64,000 nucleotides of DNA, from NCBI GenBank assembly GCA_963920635.1, contig OY987301.1, positions 12,058,501 through 12,122,500 of the forward strand. The letters are read 5' to 3'. Source of the DNA: Pseudeuparius sepicola (Eukaryota; Arthropoda; Insecta; Coleoptera; Anthribidae). Below the pieces are notes generated by a model. It was not told where the DNA came from. It was given only the letters and a program-made list of their open reading frames with translations, and did not search any database. Shown here piece by piece: positions 37,026 to 48,970 of the stretch (its first letter is position 1; every line of letters starts with the position of its first letter). A program made the position numbers and the translations under genes.

Positions 37026-37069
37026 GGCAAGAGCGGTGTCCTCTCTCTTTCCTTGTCTAAGATATTAGT

Positions 37070-38220
37070 CATTTTGCCACTTTAAAATCCCCATTGACTT
37101 TTGACTTTGAAGTTCGAGTTTCATTAAAAAGTTTGAGCGGAGTGGATATAAAAAGTGGGACATAAGAAAGTGATCGTCGAAAGATATTTTATGGCTGAAA
37201 TTCATGGCCAATTTTTAGCTAATAATACGATAAAAATTCTATCCCTCCGGGCAAGACAGGCGGATGAAACTTATATCTATATTTCCCGGAGTTTTTCATT
37301 GTTAGGGGAAATATATCTGGAGAATTACAGGGGAGTATTTAGGGATCAGCTCCCCCTCTATCCCCAGAGGGTTCCTACATGAGATACGCCAATCGGCAGT
37401 GGGCAGGTATATGATACACGGCGATTCAAATACGACGGCTTTCCTGTTTTAAATTATTAATTTACTCCATGCATTTATTTATTCTCATTCAGAGACACCC
37501 CTGTATGCTGTATGATAAACTGCTAAGGTGTCATTGATTAGAACTAATTTTTCAAAGTAATACTAAGTAATGTAAGTGGGCTGCATTTATATGGCTGGTT
37601 TGTCACGTTTGAATCGCCCGGTAGAGCTTTCAGGCCGCTGAGAATCATGGGAGTAAGCCCATTATAAAAAGAGGGAAGAATTTTACGTGTGTCGTTAAAA
37701 GTATTTAAAGTATAGGCATATAATGCGGAGATATATACGTCGTTTTTAGCGTTCGTCGATTTTATGGGTACCTCCACGTTTTTTTGGGGTGCATATTTTG
37801 TGGATTTTGGCAGTAATTCCAGATGAAACCGTTATTGTCCGTAACGATAACTGCTAAAAGCGTTCTTGGAGAATTTAACGTCGTGAAATAAGAGTGGCGA
37901 AATTGTTATTTTGTTGCTTCAGAAATTCACATTTAAGTTGCTGCTGTGCCAATATGCACAAAGGACAGCAGGTTGAGAGACACACACGCGTCACAGTTGA
38001 GGCAGTTCTCGCATTTTTCTACAGAAAATATTGTTTGATTTTTTTTGTATTTTTCAGACTTAATTTGGCTATTTTATGTCGATTAATAGTTGTTGTTATT
38101 TACTACACTATGGAGTAGGTAATGAGTTATTCTTCATAGTAACCATAGTACAATAATTACTAAAAATGTTAATCAGTGAGAAATATAGCAGGCAACAATA
38201 ATAAAAAATAAATAAAAAAA
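37070..38220. other. Intronic non-coding stretch
   Basis: No transposon ends or exons recognised; frames at 37155, 37544 and 37894 are short and featureless. Confidence 0.4.
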
Positions 38221-38310
38221 GTTGGAGCTTTGTGTGGGACTCGAACACAGAGCCTGGGGCCTGTGACTTAGATACTATGTAGTCGGATGGTTTGACTCGC
38301 TTACATCTGA
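38197..38310 (-). repeat. tRNA-like SINE head (possible)
   Basis: On the minus strand tgttcgagtcc (about 38238-38248) matches the pol III B-box consensus GGTTCGANTCC at 10 of 11 positions. It is preceded by a gagtcaaaccatccgactac segment that could be a degenerate A-box region and followed by a T-rich tail (38197-38219). The T-arm does not pair well enough for a real tRNA. A tRNA-derived SINE or tRNA pseudogene is possible. Confidence 0.35.
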
Positions 38311-38336
38311 TAAAAACAAACTTATTCAAATTGACG

Positions 38337-39277
38337 CAAGGAGACCACAAGGGGGCTGATACAAGGTATGTTATATGTCAGTGTCCAACTGCCATCAGGT
38401 TTATGTGACATGCCACTGCCATAGATTCTAAAGGAGGCAAAGTATTTGCCATCATAATTCACAATTTTTAACTTTTCTAACTTCCAGATACTCAGATGTG
38501 CCAATTAAAGGTAATGCGGCCGCCTGTAGTAGTCCCAATAATTATTGCAACCTGATTTTTCGTGTATCTCCTTTAGTAATCCTCCAATTCCCATTACGTG
38601 GGCATTACGTATAAGTAGGTAGTTCAGAACAAATCGTATTTCGAAAATTTTAAATTATTAAGCAGGTAGCATCAGTCAGGTCTTTCTAAAAAGAGTTTTT
38701 ATCTACGACTACAAGTTTATTTTAAGTTTGTGAGGTACCGAAAAATAAAATCACAAAAATTTTATAATGAACACCGAGAAAACTACATCATTAGAACTAC
38801 TAGTCCTAATCTTATTATTAGTCCATCCCGAAATTTGTGAAAGTTCTTTGGGTAAATACATTCAACAAGGGAAGAAAGTTCAAGTATACATATTACAAAT
38901 AATGGAATGAGGAACCTGGTAACAAGATGCAATATCGACAAATTCTTAAATAAGCAAAATCGGCACTACTGACTTACCATAATTATTACTTAAATTCGTG
39001 GAAATAATTGCTGGAAATCGATTTCAACTATAAAATACATTTCTTTCATTTGACAGTTGCCACATTCTGCAGTTGTATACACAAAATTGTCAAGTCTAAT
39101 TTTTAGAAATCATGGAAACCATTATTAATTTTTACTAACAATCATAGTACCTGTTTTATTCATAGATTCTCCAATAAAATTGCATACTTGGCATCACTGA
39201 GACCATTAGAATGAGGAAAGAATAAGCCTCACTTTGGAAAGTATAATGCTGGGTCCCCTTACTTTAAAGGGTCCCTG
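38337..39277. mobile_element. 5'-truncated copy of the CAGGGAC hAT MITE
   Basis: Matches 36286-37025 from aaggagaccacaagggggct through to the terminal ggggtccctg-type end (tttaaagggtccctg, 39277). It contains about 215 bp (38756-38990) absent from the 36194 copy, so that copy has an internal deletion. The outer ~90 bp of the left end, with the CAGGGAC terminus, is missing here. Confidence 0.85.
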
Positions 39278-39742
39278 GTATAATACTTCTTCCTAGTAAT
39301 TATTTTGTGATGAAAATTTTCATTAGAAGAGCTCTGACACAAGTGATGTTGGCTCGATTAGAAAGATCCGACTTGTATCCTCTAATAGAAACGATATCTA
39401 GAAATCTCCGGCTTACTAAAAGATTGGCACTTTCCCCATAATCCTCCAAGAAAACTGATTGAATTGGCAAACGAAGCATCTCCGGAAAAAGTAATGCATT
39501 GTATGCCTGATAATCTTGTAAGAGGGATTAATCGAGTTTTGCCTCTTCAAACTGAAATGAAAATGGGGTCCTTAATATTGGCGGGCCAATTTATAAAGTG
39601 ACAAAGAGTGGAATAATTGAATTAATCGGATCACGGGATTCTATTAGTCGCGATGGAAATTCGGGCTCGTTGACTTTTTCGGAACGGCAAGAGCTAGGGG
39701 ATTTCAGTATTTGCACGCGCAGGATTCACGAATTCCGAGACT
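39278..39742. other. Intronic non-coding stretch
   Basis: No gene seen; open frames at 39598 and 39711 run into the next transposon. Confidence 0.4.
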
Positions 39743-40675
39743 ATACAGGGTATCCCAACGAAAAATTGACCCCCCCCCCCAAAATTCGAAAACCGAACAA
39801 TATTTGAAAATTCGCCGAGACCCGTCGATTTTCGTTTATGGGGGGAGCTTTTTTAACAGTCAAGGCAACCCGATATGTTCCTTCCCCCTAATCCCTAGCA
39901 ACCCCAACTTTAAAATTTCAAATAGAACTACCCCCCTTGTGGCACATCATTTTAAAGCCCTTTTTATTGCGAATACAGTGATGTATCGTTTTTAGAATTC
40001 TGTTGAGATTTTACAGAATTATTGGTTAAAAACGGAAAGTTGACAATCCACTGTACGCCAAGTAATTTCTACACAAATGCCCGCCACTATTAAGTTTTTT
40101 ATCTACTACACACGACCAAATTATCTAGTTTTTATTGACGTGTCGATCAGTTTACAAAAAAGTCACAAATGAAAAAGCTGAAGCAAAACAAATAAAGTTC
40201 ATACGAATTCAAACCTTATATCTTTTTAAAATATGTAACAAAAAGTCACTGTCACAAAAGGTCCCCGTTTTTTGCTTGTAACTACGAAATCGTTAGTTTC
40301 AGCCTGCTATTGAAAGTGCAAACGTGTTTTTGAAATGGTTTATTCTATCATGGAAAGGTTAGAAATTGTTGCAATTCGTGCTGTAGCTTTAGCGCAATCA
40401 TGATTTCGATAACAAATTGCAACAATTTCTACCCTTTCCGCGATCGAATAAACAAACCATTTCGAAAATACGTTTCCACTTTCAATAGTGCCACAAGGGG
40501 GGTAGTTACATTTGAAATTTTAAAGTTGGGGTTGCTAGGGATTAGGGGGATGAACATATCGGGTCAAAAAAGCTCCCCCCCAAAAACAGAAATCGACTGG
40601 CCTCGGCGAATTTTCAAATATTGTTCGGTTTTCGAATTTTTGGGGGGGTCAAGTTTTCGTTGGGATACCTTGTAT
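39743..40675. mobile_element. Inverted-repeat element with C/G-tract ends (copy 2)
   Basis: Starts atacagggtatcccaacgaa plus a C run and ends with a G run plus ttcgttgggataccttgtat. It shares both arms with 31811-32588, including gcgaatacagtgatgtatcg and the block ccgccactattaagtttttt. It keeps about 150 bp more of the centre, where a second palindrome (gaaattgttgcaattcgtgc against gcaacaatttct) lies at about 40330-40480. Confidence 0.86.
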
Positions 40676-41611
40676 CATGAGGATCTCGGAAACAGTGGGG
40701 CTGGGGAAAAAGTTTCTATTATCATTGTCTCTTGCGGTTTCAGTGGTTTTTGCCAGTAGTTTTAAAGTGCCCCCGGCGATTCCTACTCCAGACTAGATTG
40801 CCGGGTGTATTGTGTGACCGTTCAGCCCGCGATTAAGGTAATGAAGGCCAGTTCCGGAGCAATCCTCTTAACGATTATGAATATAGTCCTTATTTGCAAC
40901 CCCCCGGTCTAATTTTAATGAGAGCGGGCACCCTATCCGAGGGGCCAATTATACGGAATTTCGAGAGGAGATATTCTAAGGTCTCCCCATCGCATCCACC
41001 TAATATCGCCGGCCGACCGTGATTGAATGGAGTCCGGTCCATTCCGGGGCAATTACCGTTATTTGTTGAACTATCGTCGGGTGTTTCGGTGAAATACGGG
41101 CGTTTGGAATATATTTCGGTTGATTATGGACGCCCATTGACAAAAATTGGAAATTGGGTAATAATTATTAATCGGTCAATTTACTAATTGGGATCTTCGT
41201 TTGAAACGATGCGGGAAGCGTTTAAGGACGTTTAGGGCCCAATAAACTAATCGCGGGAACTGTCGATAATAATTGGACAATGTACAGAAATGAGACTCGA
41301 AGAGTTGTTGGAAAACGACAAAGTAATACCGGGATTGAACTGAACCTTCTGGAAACGATCAAAATATTTATAAAAATGTCCTACACACTATTTTCCATTT
41401 TGTTTATTTATTACTAGTACAATACTACCCGACGCGGGGCACCGTTCAGAGGACGAATCACGCGGGAACAAGCACACCAGACGCGGCGCGGAACTGAAAA
41501 ACAAAAGCCTTCAGTCCGGCGGAAAGACTCTCTGCCGCAGATGGAGCACCAAGTACAAACAAAATAATTTTAGTCCAAGAAAATTGTCATTTTTTTATAG
41601 AAGTAGAAAAA
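40676..41611. other. GC-balanced unique-looking stretch, no exon recognised
   Basis: About 40760-41330 is less AT-rich and lacks transposon ends. It resembles ordinary intron or conserved non-coding DNA, but I cannot assign a function. Confidence 0.4.
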
Positions 41612-42812
41612 AATTCCTAACAGGTAGATATTTTCAGGGTTGGTTGTGGGTAGCGTCCTGAGTATAACCCCAAAAAATCACCATCGAAGTCGTGTTACGA
41701 ACCCCGCAATAAGGGTGGTTTTGCAAACATTTTTTTGCAATTTTTTTTCTTATGTGTACATTTTTTTCTTATTATTACATTCTCTACAACTTTTATGAAG
41801 TTTTTTTAACTTCAATACTTCACGAGATATAGATAAAAGATCACCACTAGCTAAAGTGCTTTATAAGGGTGAAAAAAATTTCTTTAAAACAAGCTGATTT
41901 TTTCAGGGTTAACTGGGGGTTAACTTAGGAGTGCACCCCGAGTTAACCCTGAAAAAATCAGCTTGTTTTAAATATTTTTTTTATTGTACTTCTTTGAAGA
42001 CATCTTATTTTCATCTGTTTTAGCAATAATGAAAGATGGGGTTTTTCGGGCTAGCGCGCGGAAACAGCGCATGGAAAAACTTTCCGTGCGCTGAATAAAA
42101 ATACCGAATATATGGCTTTAAAATAGAAATATACAGCAAAGTAAACTAAATTTAAGAAACTCTATATAATTCGTAAGTGTTTCAATATTTAGATACATTT
42201 CTATAATATTTTTGACGTTTTATTCACCTTATCTGACAATAACTAATTTACAACAAAGCACCTTTGAAATAATTTGAGAGTAACCATGGAAACGCATCAT
42301 ACATACCAAACACTATATTTTCTACATTATTTATTTTTTGTCAATTAAATTTATTATAATATGCCGATAAAATATTTTAAGTTTCCGTTTTCAATGAAGT
42401 ATAATAAATAATATTGTTCATTACACGTCCAGAAATAGATTTTTCCGTGCTTGCATGACTTCTCGCGTTCGGCTGCGCCTCACACGGGAATTTGTCACGC
42501 GCGCACGGAAAAAATCTTTATTTCCAGACTCGTAATGAAATATACTATTTCACCCTTATAAAGCACTAGTGGTGATCTTTTACCTATATCTCGTGAAGTA
42601 TTGAGGTTTAAAAAAACTTCATTAGGGAAAGTTGTAGAGAATATAATAATGTACACATAAGAAAAAAAAATTGCAAAAAAAATGTGTGCAAAACCACCCC
42701 TATTGCGGGGTTCGTCACACGACTTCGATGGTGATTTTTTGAGGTTATACTCAGGACGCTACCCACAACCAATCCTGAAAATATCTACTTGTTAAGAATT
42801 ATTTTTTTCTTC
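41612..42812. mobile_element. Fold-back element with ~265-bp arms and nested MITE
   Basis: The left arm (aattcctaacaggtagatat at about 41613, through gtgctttataagggtgaaa near 41877) pairs with the right arm (tttcacccttataaagcac at 42549, through atatctacttgttaagaatt). Just inside is an 85-bp palindrome (about 41886-41970) built on aacaagctgattttttcagg and the ggttaactgggggttaac block. The nested MITE fills 41975-42548. Confidence 0.85.
41975..42548 (-). mobile_element. MITE-like element with GC-rich hairpin (copy 2)
   Basis: Reverse-orientation copy of 1765-2372, sharing ttttcatctgttttagcaat, the gcgcatggaaaaactttccg block and the hairpin around 42428-42545 (attacacgtccagaaatag against ctttatttccagactcgtaa). 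Both copies are inserted inside inverted-arm elements. Confidence 0.78.
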
Positions 42813-44289
42813 ATGCATAATTTTCTTGGACTATTTGCCAATTTGTCATTTATTTATAGAAAAATTCGAAATAATTTCAAATTATCTATTAACCATACTT
42901 CAAAACGCTCTTACTAAACTTAGAGCTTTACATCCAACCCACACCAATGCAAAAATAGAGGGAGAAAGAGCAATCCCACTGCTAATCCCGATTACACAAA
43001 AGTCCTAACGAGGGCGCTGGCGTTCGGGCGGGGGGGTCCTGCGGGACTCAAATAAGTGGTAAGCAGGATAAAAGTACTCTTCCCGCCGCCCACAGAGCCG
43101 GAAACGGAAGTGGGCCAGGTATTTCATGCGCGCTGAAAGCTGCCGGGGGTTGGGGGAGTTTATACTGCCGGAATGAGGGTCCGTCCGCTCTTGTTGTATG
43201 GGGAGGATGTATTTTGGGACAGTGCGGTGTATTGGCGGAAGGAAAAATATATTTTTTTAGAACCCGTTCATATCAACTTTTAATGAACCCGTTTGCACTG
43301 TTCTTCTAACCTACTCATAGATTTGGCAGACTAATTTTAGGTTTTGGTATTCTACTTAGAGTTTTATAAGTTTTTCTACTCCTATGCTAGTAACATAGGT
43401 ATACCTATTAAGTGACGGTTTAGGTCATAAGTAAGTCCATTGTTACGATCACTGACACGTAATGACTGACACGTAATAAAAAAAATACGTATCTGTTCTT
43501 AATTAAAACGCAATTATCACGGGTGCCTTGTTAGCGCGGCATCCGGGTCACCATAGCAACTAACCAACATACTAATTGTCGCCTGTCAGATAATCAGAAG
43601 TATAGTTTATCTATTATAATAGTTTTTCTTTCGTCGAAGAAAAATTATAATACAAAACTCGAGTTGTAAGCTTATTACATACTCGTGGAATTACAGCACT
43701 CGCCGCTGCGCGGCTCGTGCGCAACTTTTCCACTCATACTTAATAAGCTGTTTACAACTCTCGCTATGTAATATACTATTTAAGATTAGTTTGGAGGCAT
43801 TTTCCGTTACAGCTTTGTTATCCTGAGGCCTCCAGGGATCCATTTTCTTCATTTTTTCATAGTTGTCCTTGTAGAGCTTTCATAGGTTTTATAGAAATTT
43901 GCTAGAACTTTATGATTTTTACATCTGTCATTTGCAAGGAATATTCTAGAGTAGTCTCCATTATTCCATATAAGTATAAACCCTGGGAATTGGGCCTGGA
44001 AGTAAGTAAAAGCATAGCCGGGGGTATCGTTCGGCTATGGTAAAAGGTTAGAACGCGATTTCTGTTCGAATTTTGGAGCCGAGGAATATTCTTGGTCAAT
44101 GACAGTGCCTGGCAAGTTTATTTTTGTAAAAGCTCCAATAAAGGTGTTAACCAAGGAAACGCGTTTGCAGTGTTATTGTTGAAATCCGGTACCTACAGAA
44201 TATTAAAATCAAAGAAAATTTCAACGCATAAACAGTGGAAAGATTTTGAGGGCAAACGAAACATAAGAATTACGAGAAAAATTTATAGT
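42813..44289. other. Intronic non-coding stretch with one small hairpin element
   Basis: Apart from the hairpin at 43651-43770, no repeat end or exon was recognised. The GC-rich part at 43000-43230 lacks splice-bounded coding sequence. Confidence 0.4.
43651..43770. repeat. ~120-bp hairpin element
   Basis: gagttgtaagcttattacat at 43661 pairs with the inverse of ttaataagctgtttacaact ending at 43760. The loop is GC-rich (ctcgccgctgcgcggctcg). It is similar in layout to the hairpin inside the 1765-2372 MITE but not in sequence. Confidence 0.65.
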
Positions 44290-45012
44290 GTTAGACAAGG
44301 AAAGAGAGAAGACACCGCGCTTGCCTACCCTGCCGTGTATAGATTTTGTTACGTCGTTTTGAACGGCGGCCATTTTATATGTGGCAGACAAAGCGAGTAT
44401 GTTGTGAGTTAATTTCGTGAATTTGTGAATTAAAAGTAACAGTGATTAAGGGGAAAATTATACTCTTACGATGGTGAATTGTTCAGCGTTTGGTTGCAAA
44501 AGCAGAAGTGAAAAGCAAGAGCCCGGGATTTCGTAAATATTTAACAAGCTACCTTTGAAAGATGCCCTAAAACTTTATTTTTTCTCAATATAACTTCTTC
44601 AAATTCCTTTACAATTCCTTTTAATATGTTAAAGTGCATTGTTTTGTTTGTAAATAGGACCAATATAATACATTTTTAACATCGTTTTTATTGAAAATTT
44701 CTTAATTATGATAGTTTCATAAAATATGGGTTGGTTTCCATGGGCGTGCATTATATTTATTTTATTTTGATTGATTCGAAGTCGCCGCAAATAAATAAAT
44801 TTGAGCACTTGACACTAGCTTTACATTTGGGAAATTATCTGCAAATAAATGCGAATATTTCAAATTACATGTAAGTCAAAATTAACTACCTTTTCATTTT
44901 TAACATTAGTGTGATATTGGCTAAGAACGCGTTGCTTGCTACGCCACTGGCCTGTCGTGCGATGTGGCAGTCGGTAACACGGCCGCGAGCGCTGTTAGGC
45001 GTTCTCTCTTTT
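44290..45012 (+). mobile_element. P-element-like transposon, second copy, damaged right end
   Basis: The left end, ttagacaaggaaagagagaa, is followed by gacaccgcgcttgcc, then the same 5' leader and THAP exon as the 35557-37061 copy. The 3' part matches too (gcgatgtggcagtcggtaac, then gttaggcgttctctctt). After 45012 the expected terminal ccttgtctaag is replaced by ccgccactggcctg, so the right terminus is lost. The copy has no nested hAT. Confidence 0.8.
44471..44536 (+). pseudogene. THAP first exon of P-like copy 2, splice donor deleted
   Basis: ATG at 44471 opens MVNCSAFGCKSRSEKQEPGI then S, and stops at TAA 44534-44536. Compared with the exon at 35978-36048, a 9-bp stretch (tttcacagg) that carries the last coding bases and the first base of the donor is missing. 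The intron-start sequence taaatatttaacaagctacc is thus read directly as a stop. This copy cannot splice or continue the domain. Confidence 0.82.
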
Positions 45013-45256
45013 TCCGCCACTGGCCTGTAGTAGTGACATGATGTCCCACATGTCACCTTGAAAGTGTACCTGTTAAAATATAGATACAATTTTCAAAAAA
45101 ATATATTTTTTGCTTTTTCTAAAGATACAAGTTTCAGCGGTGTCCAAAGAATGAATTCTTGAATTAATTTAAGTGTCAAAATTTATTGCAGAAAACTATA
45201 ATAGACCACAGATTATAGAAAATTTCGTCCACAGCATATATGTACTTATTTTATTA

Positions 45257-46137
45257 TACAGTGTGGATAGAAATTGTTGAATATTGCGTATATTTCTTAA
45301 AATATTCCTCATATGAAAAACTTGTTTTAATAAAAGTGTTAGGGGAAATTATTTCCCGTTTAGTGATATCAAGCAATCTTTCATAGCACAAAAAATGTGG
45401 TAGCCATGGCAACCGACTTGATTTTTTAAATGGCACCATATACGTTTTTTGGTGAAAATTGATACATTGGAACTTTCTGAATACGATACAATACAATTTT
45501 AACGAGGTCGCATAAGAAAAAAATACAAAAAAAAGTTAATTAACATCAAGTTAGCCATGCCAAAATCAGAACAATGAGAAACTGTCACTAGCTGTCAGTT
45601 GCTTGTAATTGTGTGCATTGTTACAATAAAGGTACTTTTTTATTCGATTTTCTGTGTAGGTACTTAAGTACTTAGTAAGTTATAATGGCGCTTGAATTAC
45701 GTGAAACGGAAAGAATACAGGTTAACATACTAAGTACTTAGGTAAATACACAGAAAATTGAGTAAAAAAGACAATGTCGCATTGTTCTGATTTTGGCATG
45801 GAACTTGATGTTAATAATTATTTTGATAAACATTGTCAATAGCATAATAGAAAACTTAGTTTTTTTTGTATTTTTTCTTATGCGACCCCATTAAAATTCT
45901 ATTGTATCGTATTCAGAAAATTCCGATGTATCAATTTTCACCAAAAAAAGTATATGGCGCCATTTAAAAAAAATAAATCGGTTACCATGGCAACCACATT
46001 TTTGGTGCTACGAAAGATTGCTTGATATCACTAAACGGGAAATAATTTCCCCTAACACTTTTATTAAAACATGTTTTTGATATGCGGAATATTTTAAGAA
46101 ATATAAGCAATATTCGACAATTTCTATCCACACTGTA
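45257..46137. mobile_element. Fold-back element with TACAGTGTGG ends, 881 bp
   Basis: Left end tacagtgtggatagaaattg, right end the inverse caatttctatccacactgta. Arms continue through tcactaaacgggaaataatt-type and ggcaaccgacttg/ggttaccatggcaacc blocks to a central palindrome around 45660-45760 (taagtacttagtaag). Almost the whole element is inverted repeat, with no coding sequence. Confidence 0.88.
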
Positions 46138-47228
46138 TATTATACATTTGGCGGCAATTTTGAACCCTAAATTAAGCAGGTATTTTAACATACCTACTAT
46201 GTACAGTATTTTCTATAAATTTAAATGCTCGAGATGCGAAATGAAATAGAAAAAATATATTATGTTATGTAATTCACAGTATATGCAATTACCGACATTC
46301 CGCATCGTAACACATGATCGGATTATACTGCCTATTGTTATAAAACCAGAGCCGCCTACTTATACCCGCCACTGATCCAAAACAGCTCTAACACAGTCCT
46401 AAGCTGACCATCATCCAGATCGATGCGCCCAGAGATAGAACTTAAGTATTATGGAATTCTGGGTAGCTTCGAGGGGGGAGGAGGGGGGGCAGGCGGGCGA
46501 TCCGAATCACTGAGCTTTTTTATAGGGGTGGGAGGTGTTTCGGAAAGTTTTCCGGGGGGGGAGAAGCCGCTTTCGGGATCCGGGAGGTGCGACAGATTCT
46601 GACGACCGCAGGGGATCCGTATTTATCTTATACAGCAGTTAGGATGGCGCAGTAATGTTTTTTTAGAGCGCGGATTAAGGAGGGGCGGTGTTTTTTCTGC
46701 TCGGGGTGAACTGGGGTGGTTTAGGGAGAAATAAGAAGGAAATGCTCTTGCAGGGAACGCAGAAAATCGCAAAGAAAAATAAATATCATTGTCGTTCCAT
46801 GGCACTTACTTAAAATAAACATTCCACTACGTTTCGAATAATTTAAACTTACCGCGTACGTCCCTGTGTTCAGCACTTAGCGTCTACCGAGTTTACGATC
46901 GCCTGATCAATTGGAGCGTAGTTCTTTGCTGATGACGAGGTTATCACACTGTGGGTAATGTTCTCTACTGATTGCATAACGTAAATGGACTCTGTTACTT
47001 ATTTTAGTTTATGCGCTTATTTTATAATCTTGAATTATTTTAAAGTTAAGTGTCATTCTTAGTGTCAAATTTTCATACTGCTTTGATTACTCTTTCAAAA
47101 ATTTGCTTGCATTGCAAGCCTATGACGTAATATCCCACATGTTATTCTTTACCTCAGAGTCATTACTTTTATTCAAAACCAATTTAAACCTGATGATGAC
47201 ATATATATTGATTGCAACAACTTTCCTA
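46138..47228. other. Intronic stretch with a G-rich block
   Basis: 46471-46620 is a strand-biased G-rich run (aggggggaggagggggggca and further G tracts) that could form quadruplexes. No exon was recognised. Confidence 0.45.
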
Positions 47229-47950
47229 TACAGGGTGATTCAAAACTATGCGGCACCCTTTCAGGGGCGTAATTTACTCGTTAAAATAAGATGAAAAGTT
47301 CATATTAACATGGGTCCAAAAACTCTTCGTTTCGAAGATACAGGGTGATTAAACTTTGAAAAAAAATATCGATTTTTCCTTATACCTTCCAAACTAATAA
47401 GAATATTTAAACCAAATTTGGTACACAATAATACCATCATAGGGTGACATGAGAAATGCTAATATCAGGTCGCGAAAGTATCCAGCGGCGGAGGTAAGGG
47501 TAATCGGTACCATAAATTAAACAAAAAAAAAATAGTATGACCCTGTACAATACAACAATTTATTATGTTATTGAATAAACAATACAATTTGGAACAAATA
47601 ACGCCTTTTTCATTTTTTTCATATCTCTATCCCTTTCGCGGAAAATTGGAGTTTTCCGATTTGTCGTCTTTTTTCGACTCTAACGCTTTTTCGGGTTGAG
47701 GTATGTAACTATTATTTGAAGTAAACGAAATTTTCAAATGGAGTGGCAGTAGGAGTATGTAAGTTTTGTTACTAGTAAGGAGCTAAGGCATAAAAAAATA
47801 ATTGATTGTTAATCGATATTTTTTTAAAAGTTTATTCACTCTGTATTTTCGTAACGAAGAGTTTTTGGACCCATGTTAATATGAACTTTTCGTCTTATTT
47901 TAACGAGTAAAGTACGCCCCTGAAAGGGTGCCGCACAGTTTTGAATCACA
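47229..47950. mobile_element. Inverted-repeat element (TACAGGGTGATTCA ends)
   Basis: Left end tacagggtgattcaaaacta; right end inverse-like, cacagttttgaatcac. The arms match through cctttcaggggcgtaattta and ttaacatgggtccaaaaact. A second acagggtgattaaactt word lies just inside each arm, at about 47340 and, inverted, 47828-47853. No transposase. Confidence 0.82.
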
Positions 47951-48123
47951 TCAATTTAATGGAGCACTTAGATTGTGATTAGTTCTGGGCATCAAGCGTT
48001 TATCAAAACAAACATGTCTATAGGTTCTGACGTCATTGGGCATCACTTTACAAGCACTCACGTTAACTATTGGCACATCAAAATTCACGGGAACGAATTA
48101 TTTAAAAAAATGCCAATATTATG

Positions 48124-48970
48124 TACAGGGTGGTTCATTATAAATTGACACCCCCTTAACTTCCTAGTTTTTGAGGTTAGAAAAAAAGTTTTTTACAAAA
48201 GTTTTAGATACTAATACAAAGTTTTTTGTGACGCTATTGGACCGTGTGCAGTGTGTTCTAGAAAGCCGAGGCAGACATACCTAACTTATATTTTTTTAAA
48301 TGGTATATTTTCGAATTTTTGAAATCTGCTCATCAAGGCAATTAAAATGATATCAAACTTTGTGGCATTATCTTTTTCCGTTTTTGAAAAATTCCGTTTT
48401 CAAATTTTATACTAAATTTATTTAACTCGAATTTTTGGATCTCGTGATAAAGATAGATGATCGATGTTATAACAAAAAATATTTGTTTTAAACAAGAGAG
48501 TAATATAGTGAAACTCCAAAATGTTTAGGAGCCTTTTCACTTTTTACTGATTTATACCTATTCTCGAAATAAAGAATTTCAGGAAAATCGTAAAAGCTCC
48601 TAAACATTTTTTAATTTTACTATGGTACTCTCTTGTTTAAAACAAATATTTTTCGTTATTACATTGATCGTCCATCTTTATTACGAGATCCACAAATTTA
48701 GTATAAAATTTGAATAACGAATTTTTCAAAAACGGAAAAAGATAATGCCACAAAGTTTAATATCATTTTGATTGCCTTGATGAGCAGATTTCAAAAATAA
48801 AATATATAGAGTGTTCCATTTAAAAGAACATAAGTTATGTCTGCCACGGCTTTCTAGAACACACTGTACACGGTCCAATAGCGGCACAAAAAACTTTGTA
48901 TTAGTATCTAAAACTTTTGTCAAAAACTAACAAGTCAGGGGGGTGTCAATTTATAATGAACCACCCTGTA
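48124..48970. mobile_element. Fold-back element (TACAGGGTGGTTCATT ends), 847 bp
   Basis: Left end tacagggtggttcattataa, right end the inverse, ttataatgaaccaccctgta. Complementarity runs nearly to the centre (aggagccttttcacttttta...taaaagctcctaaacatttt), so the element is one long hairpin. The minus-strand frame at 48726-48923 is part of the arm. Confidence 0.9.

Larger units (their letters stand above)
35557..37061 (-). mobile_element. P-element-like transposon, internally deleted, carrying a nested hAT
   Basis: The ends are CTTAGACAAGGAAAGAGAGA (35557) and the inverse (to 37061), flanked by a perfect 8-bp duplication, atattagt, at 35549-35556 and 37062-37069. An 8-bp duplication plus a THAP first exon just inside one end is the architecture of P-superfamily elements, whose transposase starts with a THAP domain. 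Only that first exon survives, on the minus strand (35978-36048). Without the nested hAT the element is about 665 bp. A sister copy is at about 44290-45012. Confidence 0.82.

Noticed and set aside
38197..38310. A true tRNA gene
   Set aside because: The B-box match is good but the T-arm and A-box region do not form a cloverleaf; at most it is a SINE head or pseudogene.
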